Shown: positions 1-7,515 of the stretch, piece by piece
How the letters are laid out: every line of letters starts with the position of its first letter
Position numbering within the stretch: position 1 is the stretch's first letter
From: Pseudomonadota bacterium
Lineage (GTDB): Bacteria > Pseudomonadota > Alphaproteobacteria > Rhizobiales > Hyphomicrobiaceae
Length of the DNA stretch: 48,839 nucleotides
Direction: 5' to 3'
Assembly: GCA_018242255.1 (NCBI GenBank)
Contig: JAFECH010000002.1
Location: 1 to 48,839, forward strand
Position numbers and translations under genes: made by a program
Notes under the pieces: generated by a model
Told to the model about the DNA's origin: nothing
Databases searched by the model: none
What the model saw: the letters and a program-made list of their open reading frames with translations, nothing else

Positions 1-911
1 ATCAACGCGTTGACGGTCTGAGTATTGAAGCCGCTGTAACCGAAGTAGCCGTCGCCGCGAACGTCGCTGGTGAAGACAGAGGCTTCCCAGTTCTCGCCCT
101 TCTTGCCGCCGATGACGTAATTATTGAGGTAGTTGAAGCTGCCGACGTCCAGGCCATATTCGACGCCATCGATCACGCCGCCCGGATAGGTTCGAAAATT
201 GATGGCGCCTCCGGTCGCGTAGTTACCGAACAATGCCGACGAAGGGCCACGCCAGACATCGACCCCAGCGTAAGCGTGCGGATCAATGAGGTCGCTGCGC
301 GAAAGGCCGTCAGGCTGCGTCACGGGAAATCCGTCATCCAGGATGACGATATTGCGGATCGCGAAGCCGTTTCTGGCGTTCGACCCGCGTATGGAAATAC
401 CCATGTCGCGAGGCCCGTTGCCCTGCTTCAGCGAAACGCCGGGGACGTCGTCGAGAATGTCGCCGACAGAAAAAATCGGCGTGTCCTCGTAATACTTCAT
501 ACTGACAGCGGTCGCCGTTTGAGCTCCAGCGCCAGACGCTCCGGGCACGCTGGCGACGCCGGCTGAGGGCGTGCCGGGATTGCCGATGAACGGGCGCGCA
601 CGCGACCCAGCCTGCAACGTACCAGCGAATTCATTGATCGGCGTCGGCGTGCTCGCAGGTGCGGGTTGGGGAACTTTCGCGACCACGTTCGATCGGGAGA
701 CGGGCTTCGACTTCGGATTTTTAGCTGCTTGCTGTGCTTTCTGCGGTTTCGTCTGCTCGATGTTGACGTCGGGAAGCTGGACTGAAGACGGCGGATTAGT
801 CTCCTGAGCCTGAGCGCAGGGTGTAGCAGCAAAACACGACAACGCGGTTGACGCGACTGCCATGTGAATGCGCAGCGGAACCGCACGAGGGCGGCGCTTG
901 AAGACTTGCAT
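1..911 (-). CDS. TonB-dependent receptor, 5' part (runs off the window)
   Basis: Outer-membrane TonB-dependent receptor; about 303 N-terminal residues are visible and the beta-barrel lies beyond base 1. The chosen ATG (909-911) has an AGGTG ribosome site just upstream and gives a basic, hydrophobic signal peptide ending in an AQA-type cleavage site near residue 35. Residues 36-135 form a Pro/Ala/Lys-rich linker. From about residue 138 a classic plug domain begins, with PGVSLKQGN, ISIRGSN, ILDDGFPVTQPDG and VDVWRGPSSALFG, followed by the first barrel strands (GGAINFRTYPGG). The family takes up metal chelates, cobalamin or other large ligands using TonB energy; the ligand cannot be read here. 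A DUF2946 protein gene lies 96 bp upstream on the same strand, an association often met with metal-responsive receptors, so a metal ligand is a reasonable guess only. Confidence 0.9.
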   Translation of the reverse strand, partial: MQVFKRRPRAVPLRIHMAVASTALSCFAATPCAQAQETNPPSSVQLPDVNIEQTKPQKAQQAAKNPKSKPVSRSNVVAKVPQPAPASTPTPINEFAGTLQAGSRARPFIGNPGTPSAGVASVPGASGAGAQTATAVSMKYYEDTPIFSVGDILDDVPGVSLKQGNGPRDMGISIRGSNARNGFAIRNIVILDDGFPVTQPDGLSRSDLIDPHAYAGVDVWRGPSSALFGNYATGGAINFRTYPGGVIDGVEYGLDVGSFNYLNNYVIGGKKGENWEASVFTSDVRGDGYFGYSGFNTQTVNAL

Positions 912-1007
912 ATGGAAACACCTACTTTGATCGGAGACCGGCGAGTGCGCATACGCCAGCGGTGCCAGGCACGCAGCGACGCTACTCGACAAAAAAGCTG
1001 GAGTTAC

Positions 1008-1382
1008 TCAGATCAGAGAGGTCGGCGGACCGCGCGCGGATTGCGCTCCAGGCTTTGGAGTTGCGCGGAAAATTTCCGTAGTGATTGCATACGTAACCGC
1101 TGCATAGCGAACCGTATGCGCGAGGAGTTGCGGCACATTGCGATCCGCCGTCGTGGCACCTCCGGCCGCATAAGGGCAAACGTTCTTATCGTCCGGGGCG
1201 GTTTTGGCTGGATGGGGCACGCCCTTCTCATCCAGAACCCAATTCTGCGGTCCGTGGCCGGTGCAAATGACGATCTGGGGCATCCCGTCGGCGCCCGGCG
1301 AAGCTGCAAGCATAAAGCCCACAGGTACGAGACAGCGCACCGCGAACGCCAGGCCGATCAGCAAATTCAAGTAACGGCGCAT
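1008..1382 (-). CDS. DUF2946 family protein
   Basis: A 124-residue protein with an N-terminal membrane segment or signal (residues 5-28) ending in an AAS-type site, then the DUF2946 signature: a VICTGHGP-type stretch, a middle region with DKNVCPYAAGG, and a hydrophobic AHTVRYA segment. The two Cys-containing motifs (ICTGHG and VCPYA) are what makes the family recognisable. Its function is unknown; members commonly sit beside copper-handling or TonB-receptor genes, as here, where the receptor follows 96 bp downstream in the same direction. No strong Shine-Dalgarno sequence is visible before the ATG, so the start is less certain than the family. Confidence 0.75.
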   Translation of the reverse strand: MRRYLNLLIGLAFAVRCLVPVGFMLAASPGADGMPQIVICTGHGPQNWVLDEKGVPHPAKTAPDDKNVCPYAAGGATTADRNVPQLLAHTVRYAAVTYAITTEIFRATPKPGAQSARGPPTSLI

Positions 1383-1504
1383 CAGCGTTCGTGCGTCCTG
1401 CGGATGAGATGAACCCCTTTATCCTCAGCCTACTGGCGCATCACTGACATCGCAACACTTTCGGTCGCTCGCGGCCACAACGAGACTGTCGCGTAACCGA
1501 TGGG

Positions 1505-2017
1505 TCACGCCGATCGCAATTTTTCGCGGGGTGACGCGTCGGTGGCGCGAAATCTGCGAACGGCTAGAAAGCCGAGAGCGAAAAAGATCGCGAGTGTCAG
1601 GACCTGCGCCGCAACGAACGGCGTTTCAGATTGCGTCGGCGCTACGGCGTGGAGCGCCGGAACTTTTTGAAAGAGCTGCACGATGAGAACGAAGACGTTG
1701 AGATAGAGCGCGGTCGACGCCGTCACTACGTAAACCCAGCGCCACGAGCCGGACAGCCGCGCGACGTACAGCGCGTAGAGGGCCACGGCCAGCACGACCA
1801 GCGAAATAATGCCGACGATATGCGACGGCAGCAGCTTGGAGAATGGAAAGGCAAAGCCTGTCAGGCTCGTTAAAACGGTCGCCGCAAGGAAAACGGCGGT
1901 CAATCCGGGCACTTCAGCGTCAGCGACAAAGCCCAGGAACACGATCAGGCCCGTAGCAATCCCAATCAGGCTCAATACGACGTGTATGAACGTGAGCGAA
2001 TCCATTCCCAGGATCAT
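1505..2017 (-). CDS. Four-helix integral membrane protein, unknown function
   Basis: A 170-residue protein with four to five hydrophobic segments: about residues 7-30, 36-60, 68-88, 95-117 and 137-155. It ends in a short basic, charged tail. The ATG at 2015-2017 has a GGGAGG ribosome site eight bases upstream, which fixes the start. No enzymatic motif is seen. The pattern resembles small membrane proteins of the DUF2231/DoxX-like size class, but it was not recognised as a specific family. It is divergent from the gene at 2327 and separated by 122 bp from the DUF2946 gene downstream. Confidence 0.75.
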   Translation of the reverse strand: MILGMDSLTFIHVVLSLIGIATGLIVFLGFVADAEVPGLTAVFLAATVLTSLTGFAFPFSKLLPSHIVGIISLVVLAVALYALYVARLSGSWRWVYVVTASTALYLNVFVLIVQLFQKVPALHAVAPTQSETPFVAAQVLTLAIFFALGFLAVRRFRATDASPREKLRSA

Positions 2018-2326
2018 GTTGATGCCTCCCCGTGCGCCTGACGCGACCTCTTTCTTCGGTTGACGTCAAACTAAGGTATCATCAGGCACACGAGCATGAC
2101 AGCGATTGGATGACCATCATCATGATCGCGGCGGCGCGGTGGGACGAACGCAGTTAGAGTGCCTGAATTGTTGGCACGGGTTATCGCGGTCGCCGAACTC
2201 GATAGATCAACGCCAGTCTTTTTTGTGGTCCGAGCGCTTCATAAACAGCGCGAAGCGCATCAGGGCTTAACTACGGGCGATGTTCATGGCACTGTCCCTG
2301 TACGGACCGCCGTAGCGGAAGTCGAC
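2018..2326. other. Divergent intergenic region
   Basis: About 300 bp between divergently transcribed genes. It holds the GGGAGG ribosome site of the minus-strand gene and a perfect 10-base palindrome TTGACGTCAA at 2060-2069, which could be an operator or the TTGAC part of a promoter. A run of ATG/ATC repeats near 2110-2130 does not lead to a credible coding frame. No gene was recognised. Confidence 0.4.
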
Positions 2327-2863
2327 ATGCAAGACCGTGTTCCCGTGAGCCAAGACGACATGCACGGCTACACTGTGGCCTATGAACGGGAAGAAATTCA
2401 ATTTCCGGTTTATGTTGTCGGCCTGATTGGCGTCGTCTTGGCGACGCTCGGTATCCTCCACGACAATGTCATTCTGGTCGCGCTGGCCCTCATTACACTG
2501 GGATACGCCTACTATAATTTTCCGCTCCTCGAGACGGGCAGGCCGCGTATTGGAGCCAGCCAATATGGCATCTTCGCCGAAGGCCTCGGAATCATCACCT
2601 GGCGCTCGATCAAACAACTCGATCTGATCTCGCTCAACCTTAGAGGGGCAGAGGCTAACGAGCTGCACATCATTCTTGCGGAACCGTTGAACCGCGCGCT
2701 GCTCGCCGACTGGCGCAAGCGGCCTTATTACCGTTTTCTGATGCGACTGCCCTGGGCCATGCCAGCGCCTGACCACATTCGCATTCCACTAGAGGTTTTT
2801 GACCGGCCCGCCGACGAAATCATGCGCAACTTCACCCGTATGATGCGATTTTTCCGGCGCTGA
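2327..2863 (+). CDS. Membrane-anchored PH-like (STM3941-type) hypothetical protein
   Basis: A 178-residue protein. Two adjacent membrane helices lie near residues 25-42 and 45-62 (VVGLIGVVLATLGIL and VILVALALITLGYAYY), followed by a soluble domain. That domain holds ASQYGIFAEGLGIITWRSI and ends with IPLEVFDRPADEI. This order of two helices, a beta-rich IxWxxI core and a closing IxLxxF/L segment is typical of membrane-attached PH-like domains such as STM3941-like proteins; the assignment is from pattern only. I chose the ATG at 2327 with GGAAG a few bases upstream. An in-frame extension to 2159 adds a low-complexity stretch without recognisable features. It lies 100 bp upstream of idi in the same direction. 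Confidence 0.65.
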   Translation: MQDRVPVSQDDMHGYTVAYEREEIQFPVYVVGLIGVVLATLGILHDNVILVALALITLGYAYYNFPLLETGRPRIGASQYGIFAEGLGIITWRSIKQLDLISLNLRGAEANELHIILAEPLNRALLADWRKRPYYRFLMRLPWAMPAPDHIRIPLEVFDRPADEIMRNFTRMMRFFRR

Positions 2864-2965
2864 TGCCGGCCGCGTTCGCTTCCGGGCGCCATTTCGCCTC
2901 AATGACCGGGCGCTATCCTCCGGGCTGAATGATGTGCTAATGGGCCGGCTGGGGGAACCGAGACC

Positions 2966-3487
2966 ATGCTTCGGGAAGAAGTCATCCTCGTCGACGGCGA
3001 GGATAATCAAACAGGTATCGCTGAAAAGCTCGATGCGCATCGGCAGGGCAGCCTGCACCGGGCGTTTTCGGTTATGATTTGGGATCGGAAAGGCCGACTG
3101 CTGTTACAGCGGCGCCAGATCGACAAGTATCATTCGGGTGGGCTGTGGACGAACACATGCTGCGGGCATCCCCGCCCCGGTGAAACATCGTCGGATGCCG
3201 CAGCGCGACGCCTCAATGAAGAAATGCGGATCATATGTCCGCTGACGGAAATCGGAACCTTCACGTACCGGGCAGAACTCGACGCGGGTCTCGTGGAACA
3301 TGAGTTCGTGCATGTCTTTCGCGGGATCTACGATGGCGTCATCGCTCCGGACCCGATCGAATGCGACGGCTATAGCTGGTCAGCCCCGGATGTCATCAGG
3401 AAGCAGATGGAGGCAGTGCCGCAGTGCTTCAGCGCCTGGTTCCGGAAATACGTCGAAGCGGACTGGCCGATAGCGCCGCCAGACTGA
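2966..3487 (+). CDS. idi: Isopentenyl-diphosphate delta-isomerase, type I
   Basis: Interconverts isopentenyl and dimethylallyl diphosphate in isoprenoid synthesis; cytoplasmic. The 173-residue length is normal for the type I (Nudix-fold) enzyme. Visible features: His25 and His31 near the metal site, LLLQRRQIDKYHSGGLWTN, the catalytic cysteine in TNTCCGHP (Cys66 by alignment with the usual VCGHP motif), a Nudix-type helix AARRLNEEM, and the metal/catalytic pair E111-H-E113 in LVEHEFVHVF. The ATG has a purine-rich GGGGGAA upstream. Alphaproteobacteria make isoprenoids by the DXP route, where Idi is helpful but dispensable, so the gene balances the IPP/DMAPP pool. The neighbours are not isoprenoid genes. 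Confidence 0.95.
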   Translation: MLREEVILVDGEDNQTGIAEKLDAHRQGSLHRAFSVMIWDRKGRLLLQRRQIDKYHSGGLWTNTCCGHPRPGETSSDAAARRLNEEMRIICPLTEIGTFTYRAELDAGLVEHEFVHVFRGIYDGVIAPDPIECDGYSWSAPDVIRKQMEAVPQCFSAWFRKYVEADWPIAPPD

Positions 3488-3624
3488 AGACCAGCCACAC
3501 GACGTGCTGACGAAGGTCGGCTGATTTGATGGCCCGCCTAAGAAGTTTTCCGATTGCCTAACCGGCGGGCAGGCATCGCAAGCAGACCTAGTTTTATCCT
3601 CCGACATTGCTGCGACGCGCCATT

Positions 3625-3639
3625 TGGCACATTACTTGC
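3625..3639 (+). promoter_or_regulatory. Sigma-54 (-24/-12) promoter candidate
   Basis: TGGCAC, five bases, then TTGC: GG and GC are exactly ten bases apart, as RpoN promoters require. Transcription would start near 3651 going right. No clear activator gene or coding target is adjacent. Confidence 0.5.
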
Positions 3640-3708
3640 GGTAAACTTTTGTGCGCCCTGAGAATGCAGTCGCTTTGCCCGCGTATCGGCGGCGTCGATG
3701 ATCGTGAG

Positions 3709-3795
3709 CTATTTCGGGTGAATACGGCTGCAGAGAGGAATGACCAGGCTTACGACGCCGGTCATCAAGTACACGATCGGCTTGAGGGTGAGCGA
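3709..3795 (-). pseudogene. Possible DUF3096-like remnant
   Basis: A minus-strand frame contains LTLKPIVYLMTGVVSLVIP, which resembles the first half of the tiny DUF3096 membrane proteins (pattern L.P..ALIAG...L..P). The frame then hits a stop where the family continues with its conserved second helix, and no good start codon precedes the match. It could be a decayed copy or chance hydrophobicity; the sigma-54 promoter on the other strand argues for the latter. Confidence 0.22.
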
Positions 3796-3886
3796 AGCTT
3801 GCGGAGGCCGAATGCCTCGATCTGGCTCTTCAAGGGAGACCTTCCACGACTGAGGTTTGCAGCGCTCCCTGACTTGCCTCAGACGA

Positions 3887-3915
3887 GGGCGCCGGAACCC
3901 CATGTTCCGGCGCCC
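3887..3915. terminator. Strong hairpin, likely terminator
   Basis: Perfect 12-base arms GGGCGCCGGAAC / GTTCCGGCGCCC with a five-base loop, followed on the plus strand by the AT-rich ATTCTATTA. It would end a rightward transcript begun at the sigma-54 site. Confidence 0.55.
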
Positions 3916-4074
3916 ATTCTATTATGACTGATGAAAGCGCCGGGCCTCATCCATCCGCATCCCGTCCCGCGCATTCGCAATCACGACGAGAACGTGACCG
4001 CATGCGTCGACTTTGTTTGCGATCGAAAAGCGCGCAAAAGCTTGCTGCTTGCCACGACTGATGAATGCGCCTGT

Positions 4075-4434
4075 CTACTGACGTACGGCGTACTTCATCT
4101 TTGTGGTCACCGTTTCGGCTTCTTCGAGAAGCGCTTCGCCGAGGCCGAATGCTTGTTCCGCCGTAAGGCCGTAAGCGGGATCATCCTCGAAACGCAACAT
4201 AACGACCGCCTCGTGTCGACCATGGCCGACAGCGAAATTATCCGGAATTTTGGTCAGACCTGCGCTTGGCTTCTGCGCGTCGGCGATGAGCGATGCGAGA
4301 GCGGCGACCGCATCAGCGCTCAGTGAGATCGTCTGGCAGTCGCCGGCCATGTTGCACAGCGAGATCTCAAGACGTCCGTTCGCGCGGTCTTGCTCGGAAC
4401 GGGTGAGAATTTCGGCGTAGAACGTTTCGGTCAT
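4075..4434 (-). CDS. Hypothetical protein, 119 aa
   Basis: An acidic soluble protein not recognised as a named family. It begins with TFYAEILTRSEQ, has a beta-rich start (RLEISLCNMAGDCQTISLSADAV), a middle helix (LIADAQKP) and a helical C-terminus rich in Glu and Ala (AFGLGEALLEEAETVTTKM). Two Cys (in LCNMAGDC) are five residues apart. No signal peptide or membrane helix is seen. Codon use looks coding and the reading frame is complete, so I treat it as real. The next minus-strand gene (csbD) lies upstream and is separated from it by an intrinsic terminator, so this gene has its own promoter. Confidence 0.65.
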   Translation of the reverse strand: MTETFYAEILTRSEQDRANGRLEISLCNMAGDCQTISLSADAVAALASLIADAQKPSAGLTKIPDNFAVGHGRHEAVVMLRFEDDPAYGLTAEQAFGLGEALLEEAETVTTKMKYAVRQ

Positions 4435-4497
4435 GGCCTGATGTCCCCCGGTGCAGAATCATCTGTCGGCCCCCACTTTAAACGCCGATGACAAAAA

Positions 4498-4522
4498 GAA
4501 AGGCCCAAAATTTGGGCCTTTC
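4498..4522 (-). terminator. Intrinsic terminator of csbD
   Basis: Arms GAAAGGCCCAAA / TTTGGGCCTTTC, almost without loop, followed on the minus strand by CTTTTTG. It sits 32 bases after the csbD stop codon. Confidence 0.85.
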
Positions 4523-4553
4523 AGTTAGCGAGCTGCTGTTATCGTTGTCAGTC

Positions 4554-4751
4554 TCAGAGCGAATCAGACCAGCGATCAAGCTCCTGCTTGGCCTGATCTT
4601 TGCCGTAGCCGTAGCGCTCTTGGATAATACCTTCGAGCTGCTCACGATTGCCGTTTGCTTTGGCAAGGTCATCGTCGGTCAACTGACCCCACTTCTCCTT
4701 GACCTTGCCGCTGAACTGCTTCCAGTTGCCTTCGATACGATCCCAATTCAT
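4554..4751 (-). CDS. CsbD family stress protein
   Basis: A 65-residue CsbD-like protein. The hallmark sequence is present: MNWDRIEGNWKQFSGKVKEK, then WGQLTDDDL, and a closing YGYGKDQAKQELDRW. CsbD proteins are small, charged, abundant stress proteins of unknown biochemical role, induced in Bacillus by sigma-B and in alphaproteobacteria often by the EcfG general stress sigma factor. The ATG at 4749-4751 has a perfect AGGAGG eight bases upstream; a longer frame to 4823 is rejected because of it. A GGAAC element with a weak -10 lies upstream (4779-4805), and an intrinsic terminator follows. Confidence 0.92.
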   Translation of the reverse strand: MNWDRIEGNWKQFSGKVKEKWGQLTDDDLAKANGNREQLEGIIQERYGYGKDQAKQELDRWSDSL

Positions 4752-4778
4752 GACAAACCTCCTGTCGTTGTGCGCCTT

Positions 4779-4805
4779 CAACTCCTCCGGGAATTGAGAG
4801 GTTCC
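4779..4805 (-). promoter_or_regulatory. Weak EcfG-type promoter before csbD
   Basis: On the minus strand GGAAC, 17 bases, then AGTT (consensus CGTT). The -35 half is perfect and the -10 has one mismatch; csbD starts 28 bases downstream. The stress identity of the gene makes it plausible. Confidence 0.45.
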
Positions 4806-5017
4806 CCAATCGACTATGTTCAAAATAAAAAGCCTCGGCTTCGTTCGATAGGAAAATTGACCTTTTCATTGCTCCATTGACGAACCCCACCGTCGGGACG
4901 AATGACAAGTTTCGGCGCGGTTACTTGGAGGCCTCAAGTCGTTGCAGCGGCTGCCTCGCCCCCCATCCATCTTTTCGCCCGCTCCGTCGAATTACGCCAA
5001 ATTCTTCTGCGACGATG

Positions 5018-5045
5018 GGAACAAACCGGGCAATTGCGCGTCGTT
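5018..5045 (+). promoter_or_regulatory. Weak EcfG-type promoter before the 5114 gene
   Basis: GGAAC, 16 bases, CGTC immediately followed by GTT. One -10 mismatch from CGTT. The same CGTCGTT arrangement is found before the alkB-like gene at 20606-20630. Confidence 0.4.
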
Positions 5046-5113
5046 CGAAAAGTGGCGGATCGCTCAAGGGGCAAGGCAGCGCAGCGTAGAAGTTGTAGAG
5101 GGAGGGCTTGGCG

Positions 5114-5551
5114 ATGGCGGACGGCAATCATCCTTTGCCCGATTTTGGCAGCACTCACCATTCGACACTGATCCGCAAGCTGGTCGACCGCATGAAAGCC
5201 GGTGCACTTTTGCAGGCGCTTCGTCTGCGGCGCGGCTTATTTCGCGAGACGTCTCCAAACCTACGTGCCGATGAGCCGGATACGAATATGATGAAAGCCA
5301 GCGAATACCTGGAAATCTGCGTAGAAAACGCCCTTGACGCTTATACAGTCGAAGACGCGCTTTATTGGCACAATGAGATCATCACTGAGCTTTCAATCGA
5401 GCTCAACCTCATTCATGCGCGACGATGGCCGCAAACAGTAAAGTCCAGTATGACGGCGGCCATGGAAGACCGCCTAAATCAACATGCGGCGGCGGTTGCG
5501 CGGCTTGCTGCCGTTCTCGAAAGTAATGAGACTTTCAAGTGGCAGCCTTAA
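5114..5551 (+). CDS. Hypothetical protein, 145 aa
   Basis: Not recognised. The ATG at 5114 has GGAGGG seven bases upstream, which sets the start. The protein opens with a His- and Asp-rich segment, then a basic stretch (RKLVDRMKAG ... LRLRRGLFRE). The second half is predicted helical, from MKASEYLEICVENALDA through ALYWHNEIITELSIELNLI to AMEDRLNQHAAAVARLAAVLE. This alpha-helical C-terminal half has the look of a regulatory or coiled-coil partner protein. No membrane helix. An EcfG-like element lies about 70 bases upstream, so stress induction is likely but unproven. Confidence 0.65.
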   Translation: MADGNHPLPDFGSTHHSTLIRKLVDRMKAGALLQALRLRRGLFRETSPNLRADEPDTNMMKASEYLEICVENALDAYTVEDALYWHNEIITELSIELNLIHARRWPQTVKSSMTAAMEDRLNQHAAAVARLAAVLESNETFKWQP

Positions 5552-5582
5552 TGCTCTACGACCGCCCCGCATTGTGCGCAGG

Positions 5583-5693
5583 TTAGGCGTTGCGCTCTTT
5601 TTTAGCGATCTTCGCAGACCGCTTCTTCGTGTTTTCCAGCTTGCGCTGACGGGCAATAATGCGCCGGCGACGGTTGTCCGACATCGTTGGCAT
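5583..5693 (-). CDS. Small basic protein, 36 aa
   Basis: A short minus-strand gene with a strong ribosome site (AAGGAAGG, seven bases before the ATG). The peptide is almost entirely charged: MPTMSDNRRRRIIARQRKL followed by a Lys/Arg-rich tail ending KKERNA. It contains no Cys, Trp or membrane segment, and is probably one amphipathic helix that could bind RNA or the ribosome. A second in-frame ATG (5682-5684) is a less likely start. No database family is claimed; the evidence is the ribosome site, frame integrity and composition. Confidence 0.55.
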   Translation of the reverse strand: MPTMSDNRRRRIIARQRKLENTKKRSAKIAKKERNA

Positions 5694-5916
5694 CGTTTTA
5701 TCCTTCCTTTCAAATGCGATGATTTCCAGCGTGGCATTTCCCACGGCCGGGATCAGTCCGGCTCTCCTACCAGAGCGACCTCAGCTCGTCACCGAATTCC
5801 TAACGGAGGTATCAGTTTTGATGCGCCCCTGAGCGAGATCAATCGGCTTTCAGGCAAATAATTGGAAACACTTTTCGCGTATTCTTATCGTATTGGATTT
5901 GAACGCGCGCGAAAGA

Positions 5917-6105
5917 ATGACTGCGATGGCCGAATTCGCACAAGTTACCTGCTCCTTACACGACGACTGGGTGAGCGAATTCAAGGATCGCGCCGCGCCG
6001 CGTTTGAGAAAACTCTTCACCTCAGAACGCGATTTTACGGCCCTTCCCGACATAATCGCGGAGCCGCTGAGACGCTTAGCTCTGGTCGAACAAGACCGCC
6101 GTTGA
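5917..6105 (+). CDS. Small helical protein A (NepR-like pattern), 62 aa
   Basis: One of three short proteins in this window with the same layout: a D/H-D/H-W-x3-F opening (DDWVSEFKDR), a helix A..RLRKLF, a charged linker, then LPDIIAEPLRRLALVEQ. The others are at 9545 and 18381. The end pattern LP-x2-[IL]-x3-L-x2-L-x3-E recalls the NepR family of anti-sigma factors, which sequester EcfG in the general stress response; that link is inference from spacing and not a proven homology. The ATG at 5917 has only a weak GAAAG upstream; a TTG at 5893 is the alternative start. A hairpin follows 12 bases after the stop. Confidence 0.55.
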   Translation: MTAMAEFAQVTCSLHDDWVSEFKDRAAPRLRKLFTSERDFTALPDIIAEPLRRLALVEQDRR

Positions 6106-6116
6106 GCAAAAAAAGG

Positions 6117-6145
6117 ACACCCTGGCCGGGGGGAAGCCAGGGTGT
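6117..6145 (-). terminator. Hairpin with T-tract on the minus strand
   Basis: Arms ACACCCTGGC / GCCAGGGTGT, nine-base loop; on the minus strand it is followed by GTCCTTTTTTT, the form of an intrinsic terminator. No minus-strand gene obviously ends here, so it may act on the end of the protein A transcript as a 3' stabilising hairpin instead. It shares its ACACCC/GGGTGT core with hairpins at 12064, 20517 and 20718. Confidence 0.6.
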
Positions 6146-6369
6146 ACGTACTTGATCACGACTTGAGGGACGGCACCTGGGGGGAAGGTGCGGGCCGTGA
6201 TATCAGCAGTACGATCTGATCCCGCCAATCGTTCCTGCGACATTCCGGCACGATCCCGAGGCCTCGAGATTTCAGCCCGCTCGTACTGCACTGCGCGCAC
6301 TGAACAACGAAACCCTCGCCTCATCCGAGCGTTACGCTGCAAAGCAGCAAATTGCTCGTGGGGACATTT

Positions 6370-7479
6370 ATGCTTGAAGCGACTACTTCTTATCTCAGCG
6401 AGTTGCCGGATTGGCTCTTGCCGGTGGGTCTGGCGCTCGCGGCGATAGCGTTTGCCATTACCATACATGGCTTATTGATCACCACGATGCGCCGTTGGAT
6501 CGGCGTCAATCACCCCTATCTGCGATCGGTTTTCACCAACACGAAGGGCGCGACGCGGCTTGCTCTCATCATCATAATCGTTTCGGTCGCCGTTCCCGCA
6601 GCCCCGCTCAGCGCGAGCGTCCAATCCTTCTTCAGCAGAGCGCTCGTCTTCTCTTTCATCATTCTCGGCGGATGGTTTGCGTTGATCGCAACCAAGATCG
6701 CGGCGGATTTCTATCTGCGTCGGTTCGACGTACAGGCTGACGACAATTTGCTCGCACGCAAGCATTACACGCAAGTCCGCATATTGCAGCGGGCGGCAGA
6801 GACTCTCATTGTCATCGTGACGGTCGGGGCGGCGTTGATGACATTCGAGGCTGTTCGGCAGTTCGGCATCAGCCTCTTTGCCTCTGCCGGTGTCGCCGGT
6901 CTCGTCGTTGCACTTGCTGCACGTCCCGTCTTCGCCAACCTCATCGCCGGCGTTCAGATCGCGATGACGCAACCGATCCGAGTCTACGACGCGGTTGTTG
7001 TTGAAGGCGAATGGGGATGGATCGAGGAGATCACGTCAGCTTTCGTCGTCATCAAGCTCTGGGATTGGCGGCGTCTCGTCGTACCGCTTTCATATTTCAT
7101 CGAGAAACCTTTTCAAAACTGGACGCGCGAGAATTCATCGATTATCGGGTCAATTCTCGTCCATGCCGATTACACGGTGCCGATCGATCGAGTGCGCGAG
7201 AAACTGAAGGAAATCGCCAAAGCCTCGCCTCTCTGGGATGGGCAAGTCGTCAATCTGCAAGTGACGGACGCAACCGAAGGAACGATTGAACTCCGGGCGC
7301 TCGTCAGCGCACGTACATCGCCTTCGGCGTGGGACCTCAGATGCGAAGTCCGCGAAAAATTGATCGCGTTCATCCAGGAAGAGTTGCCCGGCTCGCTGCC
7401 GCGCGTGCGTGCAAGCCTGGCTGACGGCGTCCTTAATCGGCGCCGCGTTTCTGAGGCCAAAGGATTACACGCAAGCTGA
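6370..7479 (+). CDS. Mechanosensitive ion channel, MscS family
   Basis: A 369-residue inner-membrane channel that opens under membrane tension to release solutes at osmotic downshock. Four hydrophobic segments occur near residues 14-35, 50-76, 86-106 and 128-150. The pore helix and following beta domain are well conserved: FASAGVAGLVVALAARPVFA, then NLIAGVQIAMTQPIRVYDAV, the typical D-x-V-x-VEGEWGWIEEIT, and a conserved WDWRRLVVPLSYFIEKPFQN. A C-terminal alpha/beta cytosolic part follows. The ATG at 6370 with GGGG upstream is preferred over a TTG at 6352. It stands alone; a convergent HD-domain gene ends 37 bp away. Confidence 0.92.
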   Translation: MLEATTSYLSELPDWLLPVGLALAAIAFAITIHGLLITTMRRWIGVNHPYLRSVFTNTKGATRLALIIIIVSVAVPAAPLSASVQSFFSRALVFSFIILGGWFALIATKIAADFYLRRFDVQADDNLLARKHYTQVRILQRAAETLIVIVTVGAALMTFEAVRQFGISLFASAGVAGLVVALAARPVFANLIAGVQIAMTQPIRVYDAVVVEGEWGWIEEITSAFVVIKLWDWRRLVVPLSYFIEKPFQNWTRENSSIIGSILVHADYTVPIDRVREKLKEIAKASPLWDGQVVNLQVTDATEGTIELRALVSARTSPSAWDLRCEVREKLIAFIQEELPGSLPRVRASLADGVLNRRRVSEAKGLHAS

Positions 7480-7515
7480 GCGAAACGACAAGATGAATTG
7501 GCTTGGACGCGCCGG

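Larger units (their letters stand above)
3488..4074. other. 587-bp intergenic region with sigma-54 promoter and hairpin
   Basis: No convincing protein gene was found on either strand. It contains a well-formed -24/-12 promoter (3625-3639), a weak coding remnant on the minus strand (3709-3795) and a strong hairpin (3887-3915). A 37-codon plus-strand frame starts inside it near 3740 after AGAGG, but it has no recognised features. A short untranslated RNA from about 3651 to 3920 is possible. Confidence 0.4.
4752..5113. other. Divergent control region of csbD and the 5114 gene
   Basis: 362 bp without a gene. It contains the weak EcfG-like elements for both flanking genes (4779-4805 minus, 5018-5045 plus). 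No RNA gene or repeat was seen. Confidence 0.5.

Noticed and set aside
661-690. GGAAC ... CGTT near 668
   Set aside because: The spacing is 11 bases instead of 16-17 and it lies inside the TonB receptor gene.
497-952. Arg/Ser-rich minus-strand frame of 151 codons
   Set aside because: It is out of frame with the TonB receptor, whose plug-domain motifs are clear in the neighbouring frame from 911 to 1.
3737-3850. 37-codon plus-strand frame after the sigma-54 site
   Set aside because: AGAGG almost abuts the ATG, and the peptide has no recognisable features.
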